Shown here piece after piece: positions 40,588 to 59,913 of a DNA stretch of 64,000 nt. The position numbers were made by a program, and so were the translations under genes. Within the stretch, counting starts at the first letter, position 1; each line of letters starts with the position of its first letter. A model generated the notes under the pieces. The model was not told where the DNA came from. It worked only from the letters and a program-made list of their open reading frames with translations, and made no database searches. Source of the stretch: Pseudorasbora parva (taxonomy: Eukaryota; Chordata; Actinopteri; Cypriniformes; Gobionidae); contig NC_090174.1 of the NCBI RefSeq assembly GCF_024679245.1, positions 42,533,188 through 42,597,187 of the forward strand. The letters run 5' to 3'.

Positions 40588-41125
40588 CCACTCTTCTGTC
40601 TAAAAAGATTACCTCTCAATGCTGTGCTTTGGCCTGCATTAAAGCATAAAACATTTTATTCTGGGTTTGAATAAAAAAAATAATGTATAAAACCAGTTTA
40701 TTTGTAGGGCATTGACAATATTGTTTTATATAATTAGTTAAATAATTGTGTTAATACAAATAATTATTAATAAAAAAATATAAATATAAAAAAACACTAC
40801 TAACAAAAGAAAAAAAACATATTTAATTGTCTTTAAAAAAAAAGAAAAAAAGTAGTGTGTGTAACTTAAAAAATGAGAAGATTAATGCCTTTTGTTTAAA
40901 TATAAATATAGAATAACTAAATATAGAATAACCAGAAGGTGGGAGTGTAGCCTTATTTAGTAACCAGGTTGGATATGTCCTAGAGAACACTGTTTTGAAG
41001 ATAAAACTATATTGTTGATATATTAAAACAGTGTTTTCAGACAGTGAAATAAAAACAATGTTCTCTCACTGTTTAGATTTTGTGTCTGTCATTCCCCTCC
41101 CCCTCACTCTCCCTCTCTCAGGATC

Positions 41126-41207
<82 letters not shown>

Positions 41208-41222
41208 GAGGGGGTATCTCTC

Positions 41223-41303
<81 letters not shown>

Positions 41304-41317
41304 AGGGGGTCTCTCTC

Positions 41318-41354
<37 letters not shown>

Positions 41355-42266
41355 AGGGGGTCTCTCTCACTCTGTCTGTGTCACCTTGTCTCTTGTTTTT
41401 TCATAATTTAACCCTTTCATATCATAATTGCTATCAGCAATATCTATCACTTTATTGTGAAAAATAAGTTTAAAAAAATGTATTATATATATATAATACT
41501 GGTCTTGTGAACTTACAATATTTTGAGCTGCAAAAAATACATTTGCACATAATTGAAAGTTATATCCTAATACTTTTAATTGTTTTCTATAACATGGGCT
41601 TTAAAGAAGGTCATGTGCTGTGTTTGCAAAGATCACGTATGATACCTCTTTAAACTAATTATTTATTGATAGAATTCAAATGGATAAAAAAATTAAATTT
41701 CACATGAATTTATAAAAGTGGCTGTTTATAATAAACTTCCTTAAATTATATGCACGCATATTACTCTTACCTGACACTGATATTAAAATCATAGTTGCGG
41801 TCTCTGTGATTTGGCTTAATTAATTAATTAATTTATTTATATTTAAAAAAAATATTGAATGCCACACATATTGAAATAAAAACAAGCATGCTTTTTGTAG
41901 CATAAGACTGGTGAACAATCACAAGCTACAGTAGGTCAAAAACACATAAAGAGAAGTGTAAGGATAATACAACTTCAGCATTTGGACAGTATTCTGCACT
42001 CATTTTGAAATTGACATTTGACATCATCTGACATAAAATTAATGAATAAAATGTAATTGATCTCAGAGATGTGACTGTTGTGGTTCCTGGTCATAGCAGC
42101 ACCAGTTGCTGCAGTTAATGAGGTGAATTCAAATGACTTTGACATAGTCCCTTTATTTATTTTTTCCCATATTAAATGCCTATTGGCCTGCTGTGCACAG
42201 GTAAGCTGATGCCACCGGGGTGGCGGTGCCCCCGGCTTGGGCCCGTCATCGCTGCTCGCAGCTTTA

Positions 42267-42269
<3 letters not shown>
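38265..42269 (+). repeat. Array unit 1 (4.0 kb, fullest form)
   Basis: Starts with the minisatellite. It is the only unit with an uninterrupted body: module 1 (38590-39190), a spacer (39190-39345) and module 2 (39345-39780). GT tracts lie at about 40217-40275, 40364-40452, 40531-40585, 41130-41203, 41224-41301 and 41320-41353. Confidence 0.9.
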
Positions 42270-42298
<29 letters not shown>

Positions 42299-43853
42299 CT
42301 TTTCGCCTTTTGGGCATTTTTGGGGCACTTAACGTGCTCGAAAACTCTTGAAACTTTGCACACGCATCGGAATGCGCGGCCAACAGGGTCTGGCTGAGGC
42401 CTTTGACCCGGGCGTGGCAGGGGGGCTCAACAGCGCCCCCTTGAAAAACTGGGTCTATATATTAAACACACTTGCACGTACATGTATGAAACTCGGTACA
42501 CATATAGATCTCATCGGGCCGAACAACTTCCGCACTCATAGTCATAAGCTTTGCCCAACAGGAAGTGAGCTATTATGGGTTGTTCGGAAAACGCATGCTC
42601 TGGAATTTGCGATACTCCTCCTAGACGATTCACCCGATCAGCACCAAACTCAGTCAGCATGAAGTCAAGACACTGAGGATGCTAAATTGCAAGCAACTTT
42701 TTGATATCTCAAACGGTTTGGCCGTGGCGAAGAGATGAATTTATGGCGAGAAAAGGGAAACAGGAAGTGTGTTATAACTTTTGCATACATTAATTCATTT
42801 TGATGAAACTTCAGCTGTGTGTTCGTTGTAAGAGGCCGATCACATGGATATGACTTTTGTGAGTCAAAGTTATAGCGCCACCAACTGGCAGCAGGAAGTG
42901 TGTCACTTTTGTCCAAAGTGGGGGTTAGTTTTATCTACATTCACCAAACTCGGTATATATATTGTACATTTCGAGCCGGACAACTTTCTAGTTTACAGTC
43001 ATTAGCTCTGACCAACAGGAAGTCAGATAATTTGGTTGGAAGATAACAAGAAGTGGAAAGCGAGCTCTGAGTTTTTACCTTCTCCTCAAAAGCGATTCAT
43101 TCAATCTCCTCCAAACTCAGACAACATGAAGTAAATATACAGAAGATGCTAAAATGCGAACGGTTATTGGATATCTCAAACGGTTTTCCCGTAGCAAAAG
43201 CCTAAAAAACACAAAATAAGAACACAAGTGCCTGGTTCATAAATAAGGCTATACTCCCACCTGCTGGTTATTCTCTATATCACACTGGCTGTTTTTCTGT
43301 TTTTTTTCCCCCTGTTTTTTCAACACTTATGCACTCCCTTAAATGACCAGTAGAGGGCAATATTGTATAAGTTTTCAAGCAAAAAACCTTGCCTCTGTGT
43401 GTGTGTGTGAATGGTTTTCTAGCCTGGTGGGGACTTAAACCTGAATGCACACAGACTCATGGGGACTTCCCAATGGGTACAAAAGCTCATAAATCAGACA
43501 GAATGAGTTCTTTTGAAGAAAGTTTTGTGTGATGGGTAGGTTTAGGGGCAGGAGCAGTGTAGGAGGACAGAATATATGGTTTGTACAGCATAAAGCCATT
43601 ACGTCTATGAGTCCCCAGAAAGATAGTGAACCAGACATGAGTGTGTGTGTATGTGTGTGTGTTTGTGGGTGGGTGTGTGTGTTGCGGATGGGGGATGGTG
43701 GATGGGCTTAACTGATAAGAGTTGCCTGCAGCATACTTCAGCATTACTACTGTGTGTGTGTGTGCGTGTGTGTGTGTGTTCTTTTTTCTAGCCTGGTGGG
43801 GACTTCAACCTGAATGCACACAGACTCATGGGGACACGTGTCACTGATTTCTA

Positions 43854-43892
<39 letters not shown>

Positions 43893-44432
43893 CCACTCTT
43901 CTGTCTAAAAAGATTACCTCTCAATGCTGTGCTTTGGCCTGCATTACAGCATAAAACATTTTATTCTGGGTTTGAATAAAAAAAATAATGTATAAAACCA
44001 GTTTATTTGTAGGGCATTGACAATATTGTTTTATATAATTAGTTAAATAATTGTGTTAATACAAATAATTATTAATAAAAAATATATAAATATAAAAAAA
44101 CACTACTAACAAAAGAAAAAAAAACACATTTAATTGTCTTTAAAAAAAAAGAAAAAAAGTAGTGTGTGTAACTTAAAAAATGAGAAGATTAATGCCTTTT
44201 GTTTAAATATAAATATAGAATAACTAAATATAGAATAACCAGAAGGTGGGAGTGTAGCCTTATTCAGTAACCAGGTGGGATATGTCCTAGAGAACACTGT
44301 TTTGAAGATAAAACTATATTGTTGATATATTAAAACAGTGTTTTCAGACAGTGAAATAAAAACAATGTTCTCTCACTGTTTAGATTTTGTGTCTGTCATT
44401 CCCCTCCCCCTCACTCTCCCTCTCTCAGGATC

Positions 44433-44483
<51 letters not shown>

Positions 44484-44497
44484 AGGGGGTCTCTCTC

Positions 44498-44534
<37 letters not shown>

Positions 44535-45450
44535 ATGGGGTCTCTCTCACTCTGTGTGTGTCGCCTTGTCTCTTGTTTTTTTCATAATTTAACCCTTTCA
44601 TATCATAATTGCTATCAGCAATATCTATCACTTTATTGTGAAAAATAAGTAAAAAAATTTTTGTTATATATATATAATACTGGTCTTCTGAACTTACAAT
44701 ATTTTGAGCTGCAAAAAATACATTTGCACATAATTGAAAGTGATATCCTAATACTTTTAATTGTTTTCTGTAACATGGGCTTTAAAGAAGGTCATGTGCT
44801 GTGTTTGCAAAGATCATGTATGACACCTCTTTAAACTAATTATTTATTGATAGAATTCAAATGGATAAAAAAAATTAAATTTCACATGATCTTATAAAAG
44901 TGGCTGTTTATAATAAACTTCCTTAAATTATATGCACGCATATTACTCTTCCCTGACACTGATATTAAAATCATAGTTGCGGTCTCTGTGATTTGGCTTA
45001 ATTAATTAATTTATTTATTTATATTTAAAAAAAATATTGAATGCCACACATATTGAAATAAAAACAAGCATGCTTTTTGTAGCATAAGACTGGTGAACAA
45101 TCACAATTTACGGTAGGTCAAAAACACATAAAGAGAAGTGTAAGGATAATACAACTTCAGCATTTGGACAGTATTCTGCACTCATTTTGAAATTAACATT
45201 TGACATCATCTGACATAAAATTAATGAATAAAATGTAATTGATCTCATAGATGTGAGTGTTGTGGTTCCTGGTCATAGCAGCACCAGTTGCTGCAGTTAA
45301 TGAGGTGAATTCAAATGACTTTGACATAGTCCCATTATTTATTTTTTCCCATATTAAATGCCTATTGGCCTGCTGTGCACAGTTAAGCTGATGCCACCGG
45401 GGTGGCGGTGCCCCGGCTTGGGCCCGTCATCGCTGCTCGCAGCTTTAATT
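42270..45450 (+). repeat. Array unit 2 (3.2 kb)
   Basis: Body has the about 290-bp internal deletion at 42903-42912 (cacttttgtccaaag). The GT/AT half is very close to unit 1 with shorter GT tracts (for example 43857-43887 and 44437-44482). Starts with a cgccttttgggc variant shared with unit 6. Confidence 0.9.
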
Positions 45451-46809
45451 ATTATATATTATTATTTTTTTTACCGACTATTTGGGCATTTTTGGGGCCT
45501 TTCCCATGCTCGAAAACTCTTGAAACTTTGCACACGCATCAGAATGCGCGGCCATCAGGGCCGGGCTGAGGCTGGGACCCGGGCGTGGCAGGGGGGCTCG
45601 ACAGCGCCCCCTAAAGTGGGCTCTGAAAACGTGGTCTATAAATCAAACACACTTGCACGTACATATATGAAACTCGGTACACATATAGAGCTCATCGGGC
45701 CGAACAACTTTCGTGCTCTAAGTTATGCGTCAGCCCAACAGGAAGTGAGCTATTATGGGTTGTTCGGAAAACGCACGCTCTGGAATTTGCGATACTCCTC
45801 CTAGACGATTAACCTGATCAGCACCAAACTCAGTCAGCATGTAGTCAAGACACTGAGGATGCTAAATTGCGAGCAACTTTTTGATATCTCAAACGGTTTG
45901 GCCGTGGCGAAGAGACGAATTTATGGCGAGAAAAGGGAAACAGGAAGTGTGTTATAACTTTTGCATACATTAATTCATTTTGATGAAACTTCAGCTGTGT
46001 GTTCGTTGTAAGTGGCCGATCACATGGATATGACTTTTGTGAGTCAAAGTTATAGCGCCACCAACTGGCAGCAGGAAGTGTCACTTTTGTCCAAAGTGGG
46101 GGGTTAGTTTTATCTACATTCACCAAACTCTGTATGTATATTGTACTTTTCGAGCCGGACAACTTTCTAATTTACAGTCATTAACTGTGACCAACAGAAA
46201 GTCAGATAATTTGGTTTCAATCTTGAAAAATCATAAAAACAAGCTCTGAGTTTTTACCTTCTCCTCAAAAGCGATTCATTCAATCTCCTCCAAACTCGGA
46301 CAACATGAAGTAAATATACAGAAGATGCTAAAATGCGAACGGTTATTGAATATCTCAAACGGTCTTCCCGTAGCAAAAGCCTAAAAAAGACAAAATAAGC
46401 ACACAAGTGCCTGGTTCATAAATAAGGCTATACTCCCACCTGCTGGTTATTCTATATATCACACTGGCTGTTTTTTTTTTTTTTTTTCAACACTTATGCT
46501 CTCACTTAAATGACCAGTAGAGGGCAATATTGTATAAGTTTTCAAGCAAAAAACTTGCCTCTGTGTGTGTGTGAGAATGGTTTTCTAGGCTGGTGGGGAC
46601 TTAAACCTGAATGCACACAGACTCATGGGGACTTCCCAATGGGTACAAAAGCTTATAAATCAAACAGAATGAGTTCTTTTGAAACGGTGAAAATGCAGAA
46701 AGTTTTGTGTGATGGGTAGGTTTTGGGGTAGGAGGACAGAATATGGTTTGTACAGCATAAAAACCATTATGTCTATGGTGAGTCCCCAAATAGATAGTGA
46801 ACCAGACAT

Positions 46810-46870
<61 letters not shown>

Positions 46871-46955
46871 CTTTTTTCTAGCCTGGTGGGGACTTCAACC
46901 GGAATGCACACAGACTCATGGGGACATGTGTCATTGATTTCTACAGTGTGTGTGT

Positions 46956-46986
<31 letters not shown>

Positions 46987-47150
46987 GTTGTTGTGGATGG
47001 GGGATGGTGGATGGGCTTAACTGATAAGAGTTGCCTGCAGCATACTTCAGCATTACTACTGTGTGTGTGTGTGTGCGTGTTCTTTTTTCTAGCCTGGTGG
47101 GGACTTCAACCTGAATGCACACAGACTCATTGGGACACGTGTCACTGATT

Positions 47151-47242
<92 letters not shown>

Positions 47243-47790
47243 CCACTCTTCTGTCTAAAAAGATTACCTCTCAATGCTGTGCTTTGGCCTGCATTAAAGG
47301 ATTAAACTTATTATTCTGGGTTTGAATAAAAAAATTAATGTATAAAACCAGTTTATTTGTAGGGCATTGGCAATATTGTTTTATATAATTAGTTAAATAA
47401 TTGTGTTAATACAAATAATTATTAATAAAAATATATAATATTTAAAAAAACATTACTAACAAAAGAAAAAACACATTTAATTGTCTTTAAAAGAAAAGGA
47501 AAAAAAAGTAGTGTGTGTAACTTAAAAAAATGAGAAGATTAATGCCTTTTGTTTAAGGACAAAAATGAGAACCAATGAGCTACCGGTATATAGAATAACC
47601 AGAAGCTGGAAGTGTAGCCTTATTCAGTAACCAGGTTGGATATGTCCTAGGAACACTGTTTTGAAGATAAAACTATTGTTGTTATTGCAAAACAGTGTTT
47701 TCAGACAGTGAAATAAAAACAATGATCTCTCACTGTTTAGATTTTGTGTCTGTCATTCCCCTTCCCCCTCACTCTCCCTCTCTCAGGATC

Positions 47791-47863
<73 letters not shown>

Positions 47864-47985
47864 AGGGGTCTCTCTCACTCTGTGTATGTCGCCTTGTTTC
47901 TTGTTTTTCATAATTTAACCCTTTCATATCATAGGCTATCAGCAATATCTATCACTTTATTGTGAAAAATAAGTTAAAAAAATGT

Positions 47986-48016
<31 letters not shown>

Positions 48017-48667
48017 ACACTGGTCTTCTGAACTTTCAATATTTTGAGCTGCAAAAAATACATTTGCACATAATTGAAAGTGATATCCTAATACTTTTAA
48101 TTGTTTTCTATAACATGGGCTTTAAAGAAGGTCATGTGCTGTGTTTGCAAAGATCACGTATGACACCTCTTTAAACTAATTATTTATTGATAAAATTCAA
48201 ATGGATAAAAAAATATAATTTCACATGATCGTATAAAAGTGGCTGTTTATAATAAACTTCCATAAATTATATGCACGCATATTACTCTTCCTGACACTGA
48301 TATTAAAATCATTGTTGCGGTCTCTGTGATTTGGCTTAATTTATTTTTAAGAGAAGTGTAAGGATAATACAACTTCAGCATTTGGACAGTGTTCTGCACT
48401 CATTTGAAATTGACATTTGACATCACCTGACATAAAATTAAAGAATAAATGTAATTGATCTCAGAGATGTGAGTGTTGTGGTTCCTGGTCATAGCCAGCA
48501 CCAGTTGCTGCAGTTAATGAGGTGAATTCAAATGACTTTGACATAGTCCCTTTATTTATTTTTTCCCATATTAAATGCCTATTGCCTGCTGTGCACAGTT
48601 AAGCTGATGCCACCGGGGTGGCGGTGCCCCCGGCTTGGGCCCGTCATCGCTGCTCGCAGCTTTAATT
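45451..48667 (+). repeat. Array unit 3 (3.2 kb)
   Basis: Carries the same body deletion (46080-46090). Contains a G run at 46971-46987 and long GT at 46812-46869 and 47155-47234. The segment gaaccaatgagctaccggt at 47569 is shared with unit 7 but not units 1-2. Confidence 0.9.
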
Positions 48668-52067
<3,400 letters not shown>

Positions 52068-53446
52068 TGTTATTATTATTTTTTTACGCGACTATTTGGG
52101 CATTTTTGGGGCCCTTCCCATGCTCGAAAACTCTTGAAACTTTGCACACGCATCAGAATGCGCGGCCATCAGGGCCGGGCTAAGGCTGGGACCCGGGCGT
52201 GGCAGGGGGGCTCGACAGCGCCCCCTAAAGTGGGGTCTGAAAACGTGGTCTATAAATCAAACACACTTTCACGTACATATATGAAACTCGGTACACATAT
52301 AGAGCTCATCGGGCCAAACAACTTTCGTGCTCTAAGTTATGTGTCAGCCCAACAGGAAGTGAGCTATTATGGGTTGTTCGGAAAACGCACGCTCTGGAAT
52401 TTGCGATACTCCTCCTAGACAATTCACCCGATCAGCACCAAACTCGGTCAGCATGAAGTCAAGACACTGAGGATGCTAAATTGCGAGCAACTTTTTGATA
52501 TCTCAAACGGTTAGGCCGTGGCGAAGAGACGAATTTATGGCGAGAAAAGGGAAACAGGAAGTGTGTTATAACTTTTGCATACATTAATTCATTTTGATGA
52601 AACTTCAGCTGTGTGTTCGTTGTAAGTGGCCGATCACATGGATATGACTTTTGTGAGTCAAAGTTATAGCGCCACCAACTGGCAGCAGGAAGTGTCACTT
52701 TTGTCCAAAGTGGGGGGTTAGTTTTATCTACATTCACCAAACTCGGTATATATATAGTACTTTTCGAGCCGGACAACTTTCTAATTTACTGTCATTAGCT
52801 CTGACCAACAGGAAGTCAGATAATTTGGTTGGAAGATAACACAAAGTGGAAAGCGAGCTCTGAGTTTTTACCTTCTCCTCAAAAGCGATTCATTCAATCT
52901 CCTCCAAACTCGGACAACATGAAGTAAATATACAGAAGATGCTAAAATGCGAACGGTTATTGGATATCTCAAACGGTGTTCCCGTAGCAAAAGCCTAAAA
53001 AACACAAAATAGGGACACACGTGCCTGGTTCATAAATAAGGCTATACTCCCACCTGCTGGTTATTCTATATATCACACTGGCTGTTTTTCTGTTTTTTTT
53101 TTCTGTTTTTTCAACACTTATGCTCTCCCTTAAATGACCAGTAGAGGGCAATATTGTATAAGTTTTCAAGCAAAAAACCTTGCCTCTGTGTGTGTGTGTG
53201 TGTGTGTGAATGGTTTTCTAGCCTGCTGGAGACTTAAACCTGAATGCACACAGACTCATGGGGACTTCCCAATGGGTACAAAAGCTTATAAATCAGACAG
53301 AATGAGTTCTTTGGAACATGTAAAAATGCTTAAAGTTTTGTGTGATGGGCAGGTTTAGAGGCAGGAGCAGTGTAGGAGGACAGAATATATGGTTTGTACA
53401 GCATAAAAACATTACATCTATGAGTCCCCAAAAAGATTGTGAACTA

Positions 53447-53499
<53 letters not shown>

Positions 53500-53542
53500 A
53501 GAGAGGGAGGGGGGCTGATTTCTACCTTCAGCTTACTACAGT

Positions 53543-53603
<61 letters not shown>

Positions 53604-53644
53604 GAGAGGGTGGAGGGGGGGCCTGATTTCTACCTTCAGCTTAC

Positions 53645-53705
<61 letters not shown>

Positions 53706-54741
53706 GTTCTAGCCTGGTGGGGACTTCAACCTGAATGCACACAGACTCATGGGGACTTCCCAATGGGTACAGAAGCTTATAAATCAGACAGAAGGAGTTC
53801 TTTTGAAAATGTAAAAATGCAGAAAGTTATGTGATGGGTAGGTTTAGGGGCAGGTCACTCTGTGAGTGAGTGTGTGTGTGGGGGGGGGGGGGGAGGGGGG
53901 GGGGAGTCTCTCTCACTCTGTGTGTGTGTGTCACCTTGTCTCTTGTGTTTTCATAATTTAACCCTTTCATATCATAGGCTATCACAAATATCTATCACTT
54001 TATTGTGAAAAATAAGTAAAAAACTAAAACATATATTATATCTTCAATTAAATACTGGTCTTCTGAACTTACAAAATTTTGAGCTGCAAAAAATACATTT
54101 GCACATAATTGAAAGTGATATCCTAATACTTTTAATTGTTTTCTATTACATGGGCTTTAAAGAAGGTCATGTGCTGTGTTTGCAAAGATCACGTATGACA
54201 CCTCTTTAAACTAATTATTTATTGATAGAATTCAAATGGATAAAAAAATTAAATTTCACATGATTTTATAAAAGTGGCTGTTTATAATAAACTTCCATAA
54301 ATTATATGCACGCATATTACTCTTACCTGACACTGATATTAAAATATCAATGATATTAAATGATATTATATGATATTAAAATCATTGTTGCGGTCTCTGT
54401 GATTTGGCTCAATTTATTTTTAAGAGAAGTGTAAGGATAATACAACTTCAGCATTTGGAAAGTATTCTGCACTCATTTTTAAATTTACATTTGGCATCAT
54501 CTGACATAAAATTAAAGAATAAAATGTAATTGATCTCATAGATGTGAGTGTTGTGGTTCCTGGTCATAGCAGCACCAGTTGCTGCAGTAAATGAGGTGAA
54601 TTCAAATGACTTTGACATAGTCCTTTTATTTATTTTTTCCCATATTAAATGCCTATTGCCTGCTGTGCACAGTTAAGCTGATGCCACCGGGGTGGCGGTG
54701 CCACCGGCTTGGGCCCGTCATCGCTGCTCGCAGCTTTAATT
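52068..54741 (+). repeat. Array unit 5 (2.7 kb)
   Basis: Has the body deletion (52698-52706). Lacks the segment with gctgtgctttggcctgcatt: the sequence jumps at 53850 from gtttaggggcagg to tcactctgtg. GT tracts at 53452-53498, 53541-53602 and 53648-53704; G-rich at 53880-53906. Confidence 0.88.
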
Positions 54742-57675
<2,934 letters not shown>

Positions 57676-59058
57676 TTTTGTTATTATTATTATTTATTAT
57701 TTTTTTACGCGACTATTTGGGCATTTTTGGGGCCCTTCCCATGCTCGAAAACTCTTGAAACTTTGCACACGCATCAGAATGCGCGGCCATCAGGGCCGGG
57801 CTGAGGCTGGGACCCGGGCGTGGCAGGGGGGCTCGACAGCGCCCCCTAAAGTGGGGTCTGAAAACGGGGTCTATAAATCAAACACACTTGCACGTACATA
57901 TATGAAACTCGGTACACATATAGAGCTCATCGGTCCGAACAACTTTCGTGCTCTAAGTCATGCGTCAGCACAACAGGAAGTGAGCTATTATGGGTTGTTC
58001 GGAAAACGCATGCTGTGGAATTTGCGATACTCCTCCTAGACGATTCACCCGATCAGCACCAAACTCGGTCAGCAGGAAGTCAAGACACTGAGGATGCTAA
58101 ATTGCGAGCAACTTTTTGATATCTCAAACGGTTTGGCCGTGGCGAAGAGACGAATTTATGGCGAGAAAAGGGAAACAGGAAGTGTGTAATAACTTCTGCA
58201 TACATTAATTCATTTTGATGAAACTTCAGCTGTGTGTTCGTTGTAAGAGGCCGATCACATGGATATGACTTTTGTGAGTCAAAGTTATAGCGCCACCAAC
58301 TGGCAGCAGGAAGTGTCACTTTTGTCCAAAGAGGAGGGTTAGTTTTATCTACATTCACCAAACTCGGTATATATATAGTACTTTTCGAGCCGGACAACTT
58401 TCTAATTTACTGTCATTAGCTCTGACCAACATGAAGTCAGATAATTTGGTTGGAAGATAACACAAAGTGGAAAGCGAGCTCTGAGTTTTTACCTTCTCCT
58501 CAAAAGCGATTCATTCAATCTCCTCCAAACTCGGACAACATGAAGTAAATATACAGAAGATGCTAAAATGCGAACGGTTATTGGATATCTCAAACGGTTT
58601 TCCCGTAGCAAAAGCCTAAAAAACACAAAATAGGGACACACGTGCCTGGTTCATAAATAAGGCTATACTCCCACCTGCTGGTTATTCTATATATCACACT
58701 GGCTGTTTTTCTGTTTTTTTTTTCTGTTTTTTCAACACTTATGCTCTCCCTTAAATGACCAGTAGAGGGCAATATTGTATAAGTTTTCAAGCAAAAAACC
58801 TTGCCTCTCTGGGTGTGTGAATGGTTTTCTAACCTGGTGGGGACTTAAACCTGAATGCACACAGACTCATTGGGACTTCCCAATGGGTACAAAAGCTTAT
58901 AAATCACACAGAATGAGTTACTTTGAAAATGCTGAAAGCTTTGAAAGTGTTCGTGTGTGCGTGCGTGCGTGCGTGTGTGTGTGTTCTTTTTTCTAGCCTG
59001 GTGGGGACTTCAACCTGAATGCACACAGACTCATGGGGACACGTGTCACTGATTTCTA

Positions 59059-59127
<69 letters not shown>

Positions 59128-59829
59128 CCACTCTTCTGTCTAAAAAGATTACCTCTCAATGCTGTGCTCTGGCCTGCATTCAAGGATAAAAAAATTTATT
59201 CTGGGTTTGAATAAAAAAATGAATGTATAAAACCAGTTTATTTGTAGGGCATTGACAATATTGTTTTATATAATTAGTTAAATAATTGTGTTAATACAAA
59301 TAATTATTAATAAAAAATATAAATATAAAAAAACATTACTAACAAAAGAAAAAACCCATTTAATTGTCTTTAAAAAAAAAAAAAAAAAAGTAGTGTGTGT
59401 AACTTAAAAAATGAGAAGATTAATGCCTTTTGTTTAAGGACAAAAATGAGAACCAATGAGCTACCGGCATATAGAATAACCAGAAGGTGGAAGTGTAGCC
59501 TTATTTAGTAACCAGGTTGGATATGTCCAAGGGAACACTGTTTTGAAGATTAAACTATTGTTGTTATTGCAACACAGTGTTTTCAGACAGTGAAATAAAA
59601 ACAATGTTCGCTCACTGTTTAGATTTTGTGTCTGTCATTCCCCTCCCCCCTCACTCTCCCTCTCTCAGGATCACTCTATGTGTGTGTGTGTGTGTGTGTG
59701 GAGGGGGTCTCTCTCACTCTGTGTGTGTCGCCTTGTTTTTTGTTTTTTTTTCATAATTTAACCCTTTCATATCATAGGCTATATCAGCAATTTCTATCAC
59801 TTTATTGTGAAAAATAAGTTTAAAAAATG

Positions 59830-59913
<84 letters not shown>

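Noticed and set aside
40179..40619. Long Thr-His and Cys-Val repeat ORFs throughout 40-59 kb
   Set aside because: They are translations of (GT)n/(CA)n microsatellites, which have no stops in several frames.
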